A stretch of DNA of 64,000 nt from contig OZ038495.1 in NCBI GenBank assembly GCA_964036315.1, forward strand, positions 25,200,190 to 25,264,189, given 5' to 3'. A model generated the notes under the pieces. The model was not told the origin of the DNA. It worked only from the letters and a program-made list of their open reading frames with translations, and made no database searches. This stretch comes from Acanthosepion esculentum (lineage: Eukaryota; Mollusca; Cephalopoda; Sepiida; Sepiidae). The position numbers and the translations under genes were made by a program. Position 1 is the stretch's first letter. The number at the start of each line of letters is the position of its first letter. Of the stretch, positions 1 through 12,189 are shown piece after piece.

Positions 1-75
1 TCTGTATTGAGCACTCTTTAAAGAATATTAATTGTTGGTTATTGGATTTCAATCCGTATATACCAATCCTTAACT

Positions 76-77
<2 letters not shown>
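1..77 (+). repeat. Short hairpin repeat, copy 1
   Basis: This segment matches the reverse complement of 17633-17720 along almost its whole length, including a TATTGAGCA block near the start and a nested hairpin (GGATT at 44-48 with AATCC at 51-55, and TTGGT at 35-39 with ACCAA at 62-66). Like the other copy it runs straight into a (TA)n array. The family is not recognised. It may be cut by the window edge. Confidence 0.6.

Positions 78-169
<92 letters not shown>
78..169. repeat. (TA)n microsatellite
   Basis: About 90 bases of nearly pure TA, followed by ATGCATATATATGCAT-like palindromic sequence up to about 210. Confidence 0.97.
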
Positions 170-1721
170 AGCAGAATTATGCATATATATGCATAAATAT
201 GCATACATGTAGAAAAGCAGTGATTCAGAATAAAACGTCAGATCATTGCTGTCATATGTTTGGTACTGTTACTCTTTTTGAAAAAGCACCCAGTTATATA
301 GATATGAATACACTGACATAGATAGATATGAACAGATTGGAATAAATAGCGCAATTTGTCATGTAAAATAATTGTTAGTGAATTATACATTTTTGCTCAT
401 TCGCACATTTTCTATTTTGATCTTCTAAATAGCGCCTACTTTCTTCTTGTTTGTCGTCTTCCAAATCATTCCCATTTAAACACATCTACCTCCACCTTTT
501 CTTTATCATATCCTCTTTTACTTGTTACTGTTTTTGTCCTGCTTTCTCTGATAATTTTCTTTGAACTTTATGAACAATATATTTTTATAATAATCAAGAT
601 AAGGAATCATTTAAAATAATCCCTTTAAATATGTTTCTTTCATTTTAGTGCCTGTAAAGAAGAGGAATTTGACGAAACAGCTGAGTTCAATACGGTCGCT
701 TGAAACAAAACCAAAACAAAATGTATATAAGCACCCTTCAAACATCTTAAATCTGGTGGGGGTAGAATATTGTAGTTTTTTATAAAAGATATTAAATCAA
801 CCCATAACTTTATCGATAGAAATACAAGATTTCAATATTTCCTTGATTTTCTAAAGCAAAATCAGTATGTAACTAGAGGATAATGTCAACAGACCATAGC
901 CTTGACCCATTTACTATGCAAATATGCATATCGCCTTTTAAACTGACACCCGAAAGAAACGTATACCAATGTACACAGGAAACTACAAATTTTCTACGGA
1001 TATAAGGCCGCAGAGGACGACCGAGATTCGAGTAATTGATATCGTCACCCATCTTCGCTACCTACTCCATTATCCGTTGCAAGATACCGACGAGGAATAA
1101 TTAAACTTTCTTCAGACTAAGAAATTTTTACTTGCACACAGACGAGTGAGTGGAAGAAGTGAATATCAGATTTTGGAGACCAAGCCCAATAGCAAGTTTA
1201 CTTCAATGGCTGAACCAGTTACTATTCGTGGCTTTACTGTTGTTTTGGTGATATTCTGTGAATAATACTGACAAATGTTAACACGCTAATTGCCTGTTGT
1301 TAGCAAACCCCAGCACCGTAGATTTTGGGAAGTGATCTAATGTAACCACTGAAAAATAAACCCTTTTATTTTATGTACAACCTATTTATTTTTTTACCTT
1401 TTTTATGACCATTTCCACTCGCTCCTGAGAATATTTCTAATCAGCTTTGCTTATGGCTAGCCCAGATAAAAAATATTAAACACATCGTGGATAGGAAAGA
1501 TTCACTGACGAAGTTATATGCCCCGAAAAGTTGCACGATGAGACGAGAGTAGAGGTTGTTTTACAAAGACTTCTTCGTGGATTGATGCAGAAAAATTGTT
1601 GAATTTTCCGTCAAAATTTAGCATGACATAGTTTTTATTTCTGAGAATTACGAATGTAAGAAATTGAAAATGCAGCATTTAAAAAGATCTGATTGATCTA
1701 TATCCCACCTCCACGAAGGCA
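170..1721. other. No gene recognised
   Basis: AT-rich sequence with only one modest open frame (356-619, plus strand), which has a composition typical of chance ORFs in AT-rich DNA and no family resemblance. No element ends or RNA genes were recognised. Confidence 0.6.
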
Positions 1722-1822
1722 TGAGTATAAGAGGTTTATTCTAACCATAAAAATCTCAGAGACTCCTCCACCCTACATCTCCGTAATGGAAATCCACTGA
1801 AAAGTTGACACATTTGAGCATA
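1722..1822 (+). repeat. Dispersed repeat, copy 1
   Basis: The stretch around TTTATTCTAACCATAAAAAT, then a pyrimidine-rich part, then GACACATTTGA, recurs in the same order at 8300-8395. The copies differ by many substitutions and small indels, so this is an old interspersed repeat. Its class is not known. Confidence 0.55.
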
Positions 1823-1947
1823 GCAGAATGTTGTTTATCTGTTTTCATATGTAAGATCCGAGTTAACTTTTGAAATCATCAATTTTAAATATTTGTTTTA
1901 GATATTTGTTATTATTTAGTATTTTGTAATGCTTCTCTGGAAGTTTT

Positions 1948-1990
1948 ATTATTATTATTATTATTATTAATAATAATAATAATAATAATT
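1948..1990. repeat. (TTA)n(TAA)n palindromic microsatellite, 3' tail of LINE copy A
   Basis: A run of about seven TTA units is followed directly by about seven TAA units, giving a self-complementary array. It sits where the minus-strand LINE at 2010-4735 ends, and the sister copies also end in (TAA)n when read on their coding strand, so it is best read as that element's tail, later expanded or inverted. Confidence 0.7.
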
Positions 1991-2009
1991 TTAATATTAT
2001 TATCATCAT

Positions 2010-4735
2010 CATCATTATATTTTGATTTCTGCTATGGTCTCATTACCTACCAAGTCTGCAAGAAGACCTAAGGCAGGTAGTGGTGTGTTGTTATGGCTAC
2101 ATTTCATAATCTGCTTTTCTACTTCCCATAACAATACTAACATTATATGGACAAAGTTCTTCTTAGTGTGTGGACTATACTTATCAAGACATTTTTTGTA
2201 TATCTCTTAAGCTGGAATTTCCATGTTTTTCTCATTGTCCTGTTGTGTTACTTTTTTGATCATTCCAACCGCGCCTACTATGACTGGTACTATCTTTGTT
2301 TACAATTTCCACATTTGTTTCGATTTCGATTTCCAGAATTTTTTACTTCGATAGTTTTTCATTCTTTGGTGCTATTTCCGGGTGATGTTCGTACCTGTAT
2401 TTATTAACATCTTTTCCAAACTGTTTGCACATTGTCCGGTGTAATTATTGCTTCACTCTATCGCGACGATTTTTATATTCATTTGGCGCAAGTACAGAAT
2501 AGATGGTCTATGGTTTCCTTATATTTGTCACAGAGCCTGTATTTTGGACCCACACTATTAATTATGATATTTGCCTGAAAGTTTCTAGTGAAAAGACTCT
2601 GATCTTGCGCTGCAAGAATGAAGCCTTCCGTTTCAGACTTTAATCCAGATGCTCGTAACCATCGATGAGTGTTAACTTTATCAACATCGGCTTTATTAGC
2701 CTCGTTCTGGATATTGGCCATGCAGAAGTTTGTCTTGCCAGCGTTGTTTCATTTGTTCAAGAGCTTTAGACTTAGCTTTCTTTTTTATAATTTTTGCTGC
2801 AACATTTGGTTCTTGGATTCTGTTTTAATGTTCTGCAGAATCTATTAGATGTAAATCTCGTTTCTATTTACAACCTTCTTTCATGATTGAATATTTTTTT
2901 CTGTCTGTTTTCGTGTTGACTAATTATATCACCTAGTCCTTTGTTTCCATGTATGTTAGTAAGCCATTGTCTTATGTGACAATTTTAGCTGAATGAGACC
3001 TCTTCCAATTTCTCTACGGGATATGTGTACAATATCTAGATCAGCCATTGGATGATGCATGTTATGTTTAGAAAGATGTTTCCCTGTCTCAGAATCGAGT
3101 CAACTGATATAATTCAGAGTCCATTTCAAGATGTTCAAACTCTATTGAACCATTGGGATGACGAAGGTTATCAATAGTCAAAATTCTTTTTTGAAAATTA
3201 AATTTAGTTCTTAATATAAGTCGCACCCTTCTGTAGCACTCTTTACGCAGTAGTTCTTTCATGTTTTATGGTACATTCCTTAATTCCCACTTACATAAGG
3301 TACATAAGATTCTTTTTGCTTTAAATCTTTGATTTTTACCCCAAGGTCTAAGCTAATAGAGGACATCTTTTTGTAGTGATCCTAGTAAAATTAGCACATT
3401 TATCCAAACCGAATTACACTCCAATGTCATGACTGAAACATTTTACTGTTTTCAGGAGACCTTCCAGCTCACTGTTATTCCTAGCATACAACTTTATGTC
3501 ATCGATGTAAAATAAATGGCTTTTTTTTTAGATATCTTATATTCATATTCCATCATGTTAAATTCTCTGGTTAAAGCTATTCGGAATATACAAAGTAGTA
3601 AGGGAGACAAAGAGTGACCTTGAAATATTTCTTTGTTGATGTTTATTTCATCAGACTACATTTATATATATTCATTGGTCTTTACATCTGTCAGAGCCAC
3701 GTTTGAAACCTTTTTGTTCAAGAGGTAGTATATCATTTTTCTAAGAAGGAATATATCTGTTTTGTCAACGGAAAGACATGTAATTGTTCTGCAGTTTATT
3801 TGGGGGGGGGCATTTGTGTCACCATTCCTGGGTAGAAGGAAGGTAATTCCTTTTGTAACACATGGCGGAATTCTAGTAGGAACATTGACTATTTCTTGAA
3901 GTACTTTGGCTAGTTCTTTCTGTGCTGTATTTAGATAATAGAGCTAAAAGTTAAGAATTTTATTTATTCCTGGAGATTTCCAGTCGTGTGCTTTTTCTGT
4001 GCACATTCAATATCTTCTTCTGTGATTCCCGTGATTCAATTTATTTCTTTATTTTTCTTTTCCATGGTAGATTTTTATGTCTGTGAGACTGCCTTTTTAC
4101 TTTGATGCTTAATGTTTTAGTTGCTGTTATTGCTGATATATATATTGCTTCGCTGCGACTTATATGTGGATCTACTTCATCCAGAATTGATTTGAGTGCT
4201 GCATTGTAGAGTTTAATAGTTTTGAGTTTCTGCTTTGTTGGTCTAAATTTTGGGAGTTGTTCTCGTTCCTTCACTTCAATATTTGTGTCTGACTTATGTA
4301 TCTCATGGTTTCTTCTTTGTATACTATTAATATTTTTCGTCAAATAATTCGGTTCCATGTGTTTTGAATCCTTTTTTATTGCAGGTTTGTGAGCAACTAA
4401 GATCACGGGTTTCCAATTCTTCTAAACTCTCAGTATTATCTTCACAGTGATTGGTAAATGTCTAAGGCTTTTTATCATGATCTGTGGTTTGTGTGATGTT
4501 AGTAATTTTATACCTATTTCTGGTTCCCTTTCATGTTCTAGGGATTCATCAATTCTGATTGCAGTTCTTCTTATTTCTCTAATTTCTGCATCTGTCAATC
4601 AGTTAATTCTCATGATGTACCTTCTTACATTGTCTAGTTTACTTTCGTCAATGTACATTCTAATTGCTTTTCCAACCTTTTCTCGCCAAATGTCATATGT
4701 TTGTCGAGTCTGTTTTGTCAACGGAAAGACATGTA
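2010..4735 (-). pseudogene. Decayed RLE-type LINE (R2/R4-like), copy A
   Basis: Minus-strand remains of a non-LTR retrotransposon that encoded one protein with a reverse transcriptase and a C-terminal restriction-like endonuclease. From 5' to 3' (high to low coordinates) one sees an N-terminal charged region (4406-4041, with LPWKRKIKK), an RT segment near 3900-3690 (LLNKKVSNVALTDVK), a thumb-region block near 3180-2990 (KHNMHHPMADLD then GRGLIQL), and at 2721-2479 a TEGFILAAQDQS block followed by a C-x2-C...H...C zinc motif (CDKYKETIDHLFCTC) that in this clade precedes the nuclease. The final part near 2400-2250 keeps VIVGAVGMIKK. Stops and shifts occur throughout. The plus-strand ORF at 4447-4845 is only the antisense of this element. 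Clade assignment is inferred from the CCHC-RHD-PD order seen best in copy C. Confidence 0.75.
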
Positions 4736-4737
4736 AT

Positions 4738-5575
4738 ATTAATAATAATATTTTTTTTACAATTCGAAATTACATTTTTCTCGAGATAACCACCAATGCA
4801 TGTTCACTTTACCTTTGTAGTGGTAGTGATCATTGCGACTTATAGTTAATTAAAATTTAGTATGGCCATTTTTTTAAAAGAGAAGGAAAACTCAGATCAA
4901 CAAACTGCAACGCAAGGTATTAATCCTGCAGAGAAGTGAATGGCTGCAGCGTTATGAATTTCTGAGGTCTGTGCAAAGCTTCATAGAATGCAGTCATAAC
5001 GATTTTGTACTCCTCTCGAGACCATTTAACCTATTCTTTCTTTAATTGAATTGGTGTGGGTCTAGTTTGATATTTCGCAGGGCCGTCATTGGGATTGTCC
5101 CGGCCGTGCGGAAAAGAAGATTTATTATTTGGGTAGGAGTTTGTTCCTATGACAGCTTTTTCGACCTCTGGTAGGTTCCATCCCGAGGGAGAGGTTACCT
5201 GTTTATCCACTGAAATAGACATACTGAAATTTTGGTTGGATTTTTAGTTCTTATATTGCTCCAAGGAGTGATGTACGGGTCCAAAAGTCCACCCAAATTC
5301 AACCGGGAATTTCGATAATGGTCTTTTATCCTTGTAGGAGATCGTTCACTTCATAACGCTGTTGCCATTCACTCCTCTGCGCGATTAATACCTTGCGTTG
5401 CACTTTGTTGATCTGAGTTTTCCTTCTCTTTAAAAAATGGCCATGCTAAACTTTAATTAACTATAAGTCGCAATGATCACTACCACTACAAAGGTGAAGT
5501 GAACATACACTGGTGGTTATCTCAAGAAAAATGTAATTTCGAATTGTAAAAAAAATATTATTATTATTATTTCCT
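4738..5575. mobile_element. Foldback element with about 220-bp inverted arms
   Basis: The left arm (about 4740-4957) and the reverse complement of the right arm (about 5341-5561) align over roughly 220 bases with only scattered mismatches. The arms start at TTTTTTTTACAATTCG and end at GCGTTATGAA, with about 385 bases of unique middle. Both outer ends abut TAA/ATT repeats, matching the (TAA)n tail of the neighbouring LINE copy B, so the element appears to have inserted into, or uses as target, TTA-rich microsatellite. The middle holds no transposase-like frame; the 63-codon minus-strand ORF at 5031-5222 is not recognisable. It is therefore a non-autonomous foldback or MITE-like DNA element; its superfamily cannot be told from the ends. 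Confidence 0.75.
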
Positions 5576-6930
5576 TTGATTTATGTTGTATAGATATTTC
5601 CTTCTGGATCCCAACCAGTGACCTAGGTTCAGAAATGGCTTCATGACATTTTACACTTATCATTTTTGTAAAAATGTAAAACCTAAAATCACACGCATTT
5701 TACATAGATAAAGCTTTTCGTAATGTGTGAGCTGTATTTGAGAGTACATTTTTTTGCATTTCTTTAGGGCATGGACTACAGGAATCCCATCAGTTTATCT
5801 ATCGGGACGTTTTCCAATCAATCCACTGACTCTAACTACAACTACAGCGACTGCCAGGTCAACAGGAATTCATATTCTGCTTTGCGGTCTTTGATCACGA
5901 TGTCTTGTCGATTAGCTTTAATTGCTCTGTTTGTGTGTATTGAAAAGTCATCTTCAGACAAAATCAAGAGGCTCTCTCGCTAGGAGAGAGGGAAGGATAA
6001 AAATAAATACAGCCATGGGAAAAACATACTGACCCAGTCGAGATGAAAAAAGAGGCCAAAAAGCAAACTGGGGGGATTTTGACTTGGATCATAACCAAAA
6101 AAGAAGCAGGAAACAGGTCTGGAACGAAACTTATTCACATTAACTAGGTACCCAAGAAGAGTCTGTCCGAACCAGGGAAGGACTCCACGAGAGTTGTGAC
6201 TTGGGGAGACCTAAAAAAGAAAGTCAACTCACCGATTAGTCGAGCCGGCCGCATAGCGGACCCTTTGCTACCCCCTCCACTAGTTTACGATAAAAAATCT
6301 CTCCTAGACCGATAAAAGTTACTGAACACTCAAGGTGGAAACTCTATTGATATCGAGGCTTACGAAGGCTCTCAGCCCGCGATACGAGAGGAGTAATTTT
6401 CCAGTGTAGATATTGGCGCACTCTGTCGTGCCGTATTTCATATTCAGTGGGTGCCAATTCCGTGCAACTTGATACAAGATGCTCAATTGTTTCTGGATAT
6501 TTATCACAGAATCTGCATTTTGGACTAAATCAATTTTCAGTATGTGTTTGCTCTGTAATTTCTAGCAATTGGTCCTGTTCAGCAAGAATAAAACCTTCGG
6601 CTTCAACTTTTAATCCTGCACTACGTAGCCACTAATGGGTACGGGGTTTGTCTACATCAGCTTTTTTTCATTCGAGCAGAGTGTTGACTGTGAAGCAATT
6701 TATCTTGCCATCTTTTCTGTATCTGGTCGGTTGCATTTGCCTTTGCTTACTTTTTAAGTATTTTGCAGCTTAATTCGGTGTGTTATGCTTTATTTGTTTT
6801 TCTTCACCCACTTGAAACACCATTTTAAACTTGTTGGCTTCCTTTATTACTGAATAAAGTCGCTTACTATCTTCATGTTCTCTGACACAGATCATCATCC
6901 AGTCTTCTGTAGTTTCTAGGTATCAAGGCC
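5576..6930 (-). pseudogene. Decayed RLE-type LINE, copy B (3' part)
   Basis: Sister of copies A, C and D. Its 3' end (near 5580-5720) carries the same terminal block, antisense to ATTTCCTTTGATTTMTG and ATGRCATCATGACATTTT, as at 6990 and 24890, followed on the coding strand by (TAA)n. Upstream, 6507-6319 and 6700-6540 preserve the stretch before and around the zinc-finger/RHD region of the nuclease domain (for example the counterpart of INIQKQLSILYQVARNWHPLNMKYGTTE). Many stops; only the C-terminal third of the original protein is represented. Confidence 0.65.
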
Positions 6931-6954
6931 AATTGTTGTAAGACAGTTCTATTA

Positions 6955-8000
6955 TCATTATTGATTATTATTAGATTATTATTATTTTATTTCCTTTGAT
7001 TTCTGGTGTGTACAAATTTCATTCCTGATCCCTGAGTCCTAAGGTTAGAAGTGGCATCATGACATTTTCCACTGACAAAAAAAAAGAAGAGAAAAAACAT
7101 ATTTTACATAGATAAAGCCTTCGTAAGGTGTGGGCTGTAGGCGTGAGAACAATTTCTTGTATTTCTTTAAGGCATGGGAATCCCTTCAATTAGTGTATTG
7201 GAATCTTTTCCAAACAATCCGAGGGATCCAACTACAACAGGGATTGTTGATGTTCCCATGTGCCACATTTTTGATATTTCGATTTCAAGGTCCTTGTATT
7301 TTGATAGCTTTTTGAAGATCTTCAAAGATACATTGCAGTCCGCAGGGACTGCCATATCAATAAGGAAACACTTTTTTGTTTGCGGTCTCTAATAACAATG
7401 TCCGGGTGGTTAGCTTTGATTGTTCTGTCTGTGTGTATTCTGTAGTCCCATAAAATTGTAACATGTCCTATCTCCGTAACCGGGTCTGGGTGGTATTCAT
7501 ACCAATTTCTTTCAGTTTCCTTCCGGTAGAATTTGCAGATTTTCCACTGCAGATATTGGCCAACTCTGTCATACCGGGTTTTATATTCAGTCGAGGCCAA
7601 TACCGTGCAAAATGATATAAGATGATCAATTGTATCTGAGTAATTAACACAGAACCTGCATTTTGTGCTAACACAATATTTTAGTATGTGTGCTTGATAA
7701 TTTCAAGTTAACAAGCACTGATCCTGTTCAGCAAAGATAAAACCTTCCGTTTCAGCTTTTAACCCTGCACTACGTAGTCACTGATGAGTACGGGTTTTGT
7801 CTAGATCAGCTTGCTTGGTACGGGCAGAGTATTGGCCATGAAGCGGTTTATCTTGTCATTGATTCTGTATCTGGTCGGTTGCATTTGTCTTTGCTTTCTT
7901 TTTTATGTATTTTGCAGCTTCAGTCGGTGTATTGTGCTTTACTTGTATTTCTGCATCCAATTGAAACTCCATTTTGAACTTGGCTTCTTTTATTGAACTT
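6955..8000 (-). pseudogene. RLE-type LINE, copy C (nuclease domain best preserved)
   Basis: Minus-strand C-terminal part of the same LINE. Reading down from about 7990: a KFKMEFQLDAE linker, ADLDKTRTHQ, LKAETEGFIFAEQDQ, the zinc motif CRFCVNYSDTIDHLISFC, then YKTRYDRVG (the R-H-D position, here RYD), TILWDYRIHTDRTIKANHPDIV (PD motif), a downstream acidic/lysine segment, and [31 protein letters not shown] before the end of the frame near 7140. This CCHC, RHD, PD order is that of the restriction-like endonuclease in R2, R4 and NeSL-type elements. The frame is broken at least at the LLIWQS step (7322-7600 versus 7167-7355) and by stops upstream. The (TTA)n at 6958-6990 is its tail. Confidence 0.75.
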
Positions 8001-8120
8001 CCTGTTCAAACTACCTGTTGCAATTGAATATAAGTAGTATTTTTTAATTTTTTTATTATTTTTAAAAAATTGGCCACAGCTATCTATATTTATTGAATTT
8101 GCATTCTCATTGGTTATTGC

Positions 8121-8121
<1 letters not shown>

Positions 8122-8193
<72 letters not shown>
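8122..8193 (+). repeat. (GATA)n microsatellite
   Basis: About 18 uninterrupted GATA units. The rest of 8001-8300 holds no recognisable gene. Confidence 0.97.
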
Positions 8194-8299
8194 AAAGTGG
8201 TTCAAAGTGGTTCGAAGTCTGTTTAAATTGGCTGTAAATCATCTTGAAAGGAATATACCTCTTATCTGATCCCTCTATATATTACTTTTACTGTGGCTG

Positions 8300-8395
8300 A
8301 AACATAAGATATTTATTCTAACCATAAAAATCTAAGCGAATTCTCCGCCCGACCACTTTAGCTAGTTGAAATTCACCGTAAAGCTGACACATTTG
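8300..8395 (+). repeat. Dispersed repeat, copy 2
   Basis: Second copy of the repeat at 1722-1822, with the same order of blocks (TTTATTCTAACCATAAAAAT, pyrimidine-rich part, GCTGACACATTTGA). Confidence 0.55.
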
Positions 8396-9120
8396 ACATT
8401 ACCAAAATCCCGTTACAAGAAAAAAGAGGTATCAGACAATGGATTGCGCCATTCACTCCGACCACAGAGTAAAACTATAATTAAAAATGCAAAAAGCTGG
8501 TTAAATATCACGACGTCTGCAGAGAGTTGAAGAATTTATCGCAAATGAAGGTGACAGTTGTACTATTTTTTGTTGGGGCATTGGGAATAAAACCAAAATG
8601 GTAATTGTAATATAAAACTTTTCCTTACAAGAAAAAATTTGGTGTTCATTGACCGAAGAGCTATTACTGCTTTCGCGTAAAATTTATAAAATCATTCTCT
8701 TAAAAAAAATAATATATTGATTATATCATTGTTTTCTCTTCGAGTTACATGTGCTATCCATTGTAGTTGCTGCTGCTGCTGGTTGTCCCCAAGTGAGATG
8801 GCTTCTGTTAGATTGGTACAGTTCTTTGTAAAGCTGTATCGTCAGTCCAATGTTCAAAGAAGGGCGATCTTTACCAAGATCGTTAGGCTTCACTCACCCA
8901 AAACCATTTTTAACAACTGAGATTAGAAAGCGGTTGTATACAGCTGACAGAACAGATATTTTTGACAGGGTGAAAACCGTATGTAAGGCACGATCTGCTG
9001 ACTAGAGTTTTCAGGTTGTAGCAAGTTGCAGTTTGGAGCAAAACTGCTTCTGGCGCAGTATATTCTATAGTCCACCGAAAAGACATTCGTGGAAGAGCTG
9101 ACTCTATACAGATAAATCTT
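8396..9120. other. No gene recognised
   Basis: A GCTGCTGCTGCTG run near 8766 and a 67-codon plus-strand ORF (8717-8920) are present, but neither strand shows a known protein family. Confidence 0.5.
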
Positions 9121-9129
9121 TACAATGAT

Positions 9130-9900
9130 GCCCATTCTGCACAGATCCCCAGAGCCACTTGAGGTAGAGGGTTGCAGTGGTAGAGTTTATGTAGGAAAGA
9201 TAACGTTTGATCCTAGACTTGAACAGGTTATGGTTTTAGTGACCGGGGAAGCATCCTCTTGGGAGTCAGTTACACAAAGTATTCTTTTGTGGGAATAAGC
9301 TGCTAGATAGGAAATTACACCTCACAAACTGAATAAAGGTGATTCGCTCACATGTGCGTGGCATGGCGGACCATAGCCCTGAAGTCAAGAACTGTTGGAT
9401 CAAAGGAATGTAGTTCGTCTAGACATTTTTCATGGAAATAGCGATAGATCAGTGAGAAACTTGCGACGTTTCGTCTGTATTAAACGGGTTTCTTGGGTGA
9501 AAAATAATTCGTCACCCACAAGGACTTGGAGGCCTTTTTGGACTCTATCGAAGCAGATAAATGAAGACTGGGAAACTTCTGCCTATATATGGTAGCAGTA
9601 TTCCATTTTCGACCTGACCTAGCTTTTGTAAATGTAGAGAAAAGCAGGATTAGTCAGTTACTTACTGGAGTGGTACAGAGAACCAATCATTTTTTCTGCA
9701 TCTTTAGCGATATATCGTATGTACGTGTTCCACTTGAGGTTTGGATTCAGTTTAAGTCAAAATAGATGCTCAAGGTACGGAGCCTACCTGAATACTCGTT
9801 CATCGCGGTCGGTGAAAGTTCTGAGTCTACTCGATGATGACAGAAAATAACTAGTTTGGTTTTTGAGGCGCTGAATGTGACCAACCGGTGCCCACCAACT
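9130..9900 (-). pseudogene. 3' fragment of an APE-type LINE (Jockey/CR1 group), family 1
   Basis: Read on the minus strand from 9900 downward, the translation in shifting frames gives WLVTFSASKTKLVIF (region just after the YADD box), NVASFSLIYRYFHEKC, then SLFPQKNTLCN, LPRGCFPGH and NLFKSRIKRYLSY at the end. This is the typical C-terminal tail of animal APE-type LINE proteins. Endonuclease and most RT are missing, so it is a 5'-truncated copy with several stops and frameshifts. The family differs from the LINEs at 40.5 and 59.4 kb. Confidence 0.65.
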
Positions 9901-10734
9901 GGGCTGTTAGAGCTAGCTCAGCGGAGAGATCAACTGCTAAGCTCTGGCCACCTAGAGCATGATTCAGCAACCTTTTAATGAGGATAACCTTTCCGTTACG
10001 CATACTTCATATCTTTATAGATGTTAGATCAGAAAAACATGTTATTCAAATGTAAAACTCATATCTATACCAATGTGTCCATTTTCATTACGATTTTGAA
10101 ATACTACTGTCCTGAGAGATGATTTGGGATAGATAATGTTTCTGTCTTCGAGCTCAAACAAAAGAATAAACATCATCATCCAACAGAACATATCTATTTC
10201 CTTCTTCAGTTTTATCGCTGCCTTCCCTAGTACGATACTTTAGATCCTTAATTTCTGTATTCGCATCTTGCTCTATGTCTATTTACATCTGGCATTTGTG
10301 GTTTCAAGTCCTGGATATGAGAAAGTTTTCTTGCGTCTTGTCTACAAATGTGTTTTCATGGGAACTGCTCTGACAATTTTTATTCCCTGATGCTCCGACT
10401 AAACAAATTTAAGCGTGCTTCTAGATTGGCATCTAGGTCCCACTCTTTTACAGTTGAAATAGCTCAATACAACCGCCACATCTACTCCAGCAGTTTCTTT
10501 ACACGCACTTCCCTCGTGGGTTAGCTCCCTTCCGTTTACTTGCTTCCCTGATAACTAAAGTTTTGAAAGATTTAAATGCAATGTCAATCGCCATCTTCAA
10601 ATTTCTTGAATCCCCTTTATATCATGTCCTTTCTTCAATCCTCCCTATTCCCAGTCGTCTCTTTCACTTTTACTCCATGTAACCCCTGCGTACTACTGGC
10701 AGTCCCGCTTTGCTTTGGCTGAAATGATTAAAAA
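9901..10734. other. No gene recognised
   Basis: Nothing recognisable on either strand apart from the run-in of the LINE fragment to the left. Confidence 0.5.
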
Positions 10735-11175
10735 TTAAATCCTGCAGCAAAGACTCTCATCGGGAGGTTGGCGGTATGGAGGAACGTGGAACCACATCTT
10801 TATTGCTGTTGATCCCAAGTCCAACATGTTCCGAGGTGTTAGCAGCTGTTAGGTTCCCAGCTATGGGTAAATTGTCAAACGCCAAACAAAACACTATGAA
10901 AGTATAAATATACATTTAAATAGTAAAAATACCAGATATACTTTTTATGTAAAAAAAAGAAAATTAGCGACGATAACTATTTATAGTAAAATTAGCAACA
11001 ATACATTTTAAAGCAACATGACTAGCAATACATTTTATCTGTAGTTGAAAGTATACAATTGCGTTCAAAATATATTTAGTTGAAGCCATATAATTGTTCA
11101 AAGTTTTTACATTTCGGCATTAAATAACCCATAGACGTTTATATTCAGCTAAACAAAATCAACCAACCAAACAAC
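10735..11175 (+). mobile_element. Minisatellite-bearing non-autonomous repeat, copy Z1
   Basis: Same architecture as 13690-14330 (plus) and 23236-23665 (minus): a GC-richer head ending in CCCAGCTATGGGTAAAT, an AT-rich core of degenerate units around AATACATTTT, then a tail with CGGCATTAAATAACCCATAGA and AACAAAATCAACCAACCAAAC. The core repeats are strongly decayed here. No coding capacity. The head/core/tail plan with a variable tandem core resembles molluscan Helitron-like non-autonomous elements, but no diagnostic termini were verified. Confidence 0.6.
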
Positions 11176-12189
11176 CAACATGCAAAAACTCTTTCATCAA
11201 CTTAAGATATATGATATCCGACAATTTCTTCAATCAAACTCTATTCCAAAATATAACTTCAACAAAACTACATCATAAAATACATATAATTGACTCTAAA
11301 CATTATGTTCACATCAACATGTATATACACAAAAGATGAGTATCATCTACCATGTATTCAACTGTGAAAGCAGAATAACATATATCATGTTTTATTACTT
11401 CAAAGCTTAAAGAAAATTAAACTTCGGTACCAAATGCCCCTTAAGGAGTTGATATAGTATTAAACAAACAAACCAATCAAATCAGTTCTGGTTTCACCTC
11501 ATCATGACCTGAGGTCATTTTTATAGAATACGAGGTGAAGTCACGGGAATCAGCCTAATTGTTGACTTCTGTTTCGTAAATCCCGTCATCTATATCTAAT
11601 GATTTCATATATCCATATTGAGGGATTTTGATAGAATCTTATCAGACATTATCCCTACAGGTTAAGTATATTAACTGACAATCATAGCATTAATATTTAG
11701 ATATTTTATTCTGTATTAGATTTTAAATGTATTAAAGGTGGTTATGACCTGTGAAATTTTTTAATTTAGTATTACGCAAATAGTGATGTAATTTTTGTAA
11801 CGCGTAAAATACAGTGAATGCTTCAATTCTTTGTCGGAGATCGGCCAGATTGGGTGTCAATGAAAGAAAAGTGTGTTCTTTGTTTCTATTTTCCTCCCCT
11901 CTGAATCACGCTGCAATCGTTAAATTCCATGCGTCTGTATACAATGAGGAGGGTGTGTTTAAGTAAGAATAAGCAAGCATAGGTCAAGTTATGTTTTAAA
12001 AGATCAAAGACTCGTTGACCTGGATTGAATATATTTATGTGTTAGTTCTGTTAGGGGCTCTGATCTGGAGTAAAACTTCGATAGTGTTGCGACTCGTGCC
12101 AGTCTGTAGTAGTCACTAGCCATATAAAGAGGAAGCTGATTGCTACATCAAGAGTAGGGAGAAAAAGTTACCTCTGCAGGTTTGGACTC
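11176..12189. other. No gene; partial tail of the Z repeat at about 11430-11490
   Basis: A stray tail resembling the Z-repeat end (TTAAACAAACAAACCAATC) lies near 11460. The remainder is AT-rich and unassigned. Confidence 0.45.

Noticed and set aside
4447..4845. 132-codon plus-strand ORF with hydrophobic stretches
   Set aside because: Its complement is the N-terminal region of RLE-LINE copy A.
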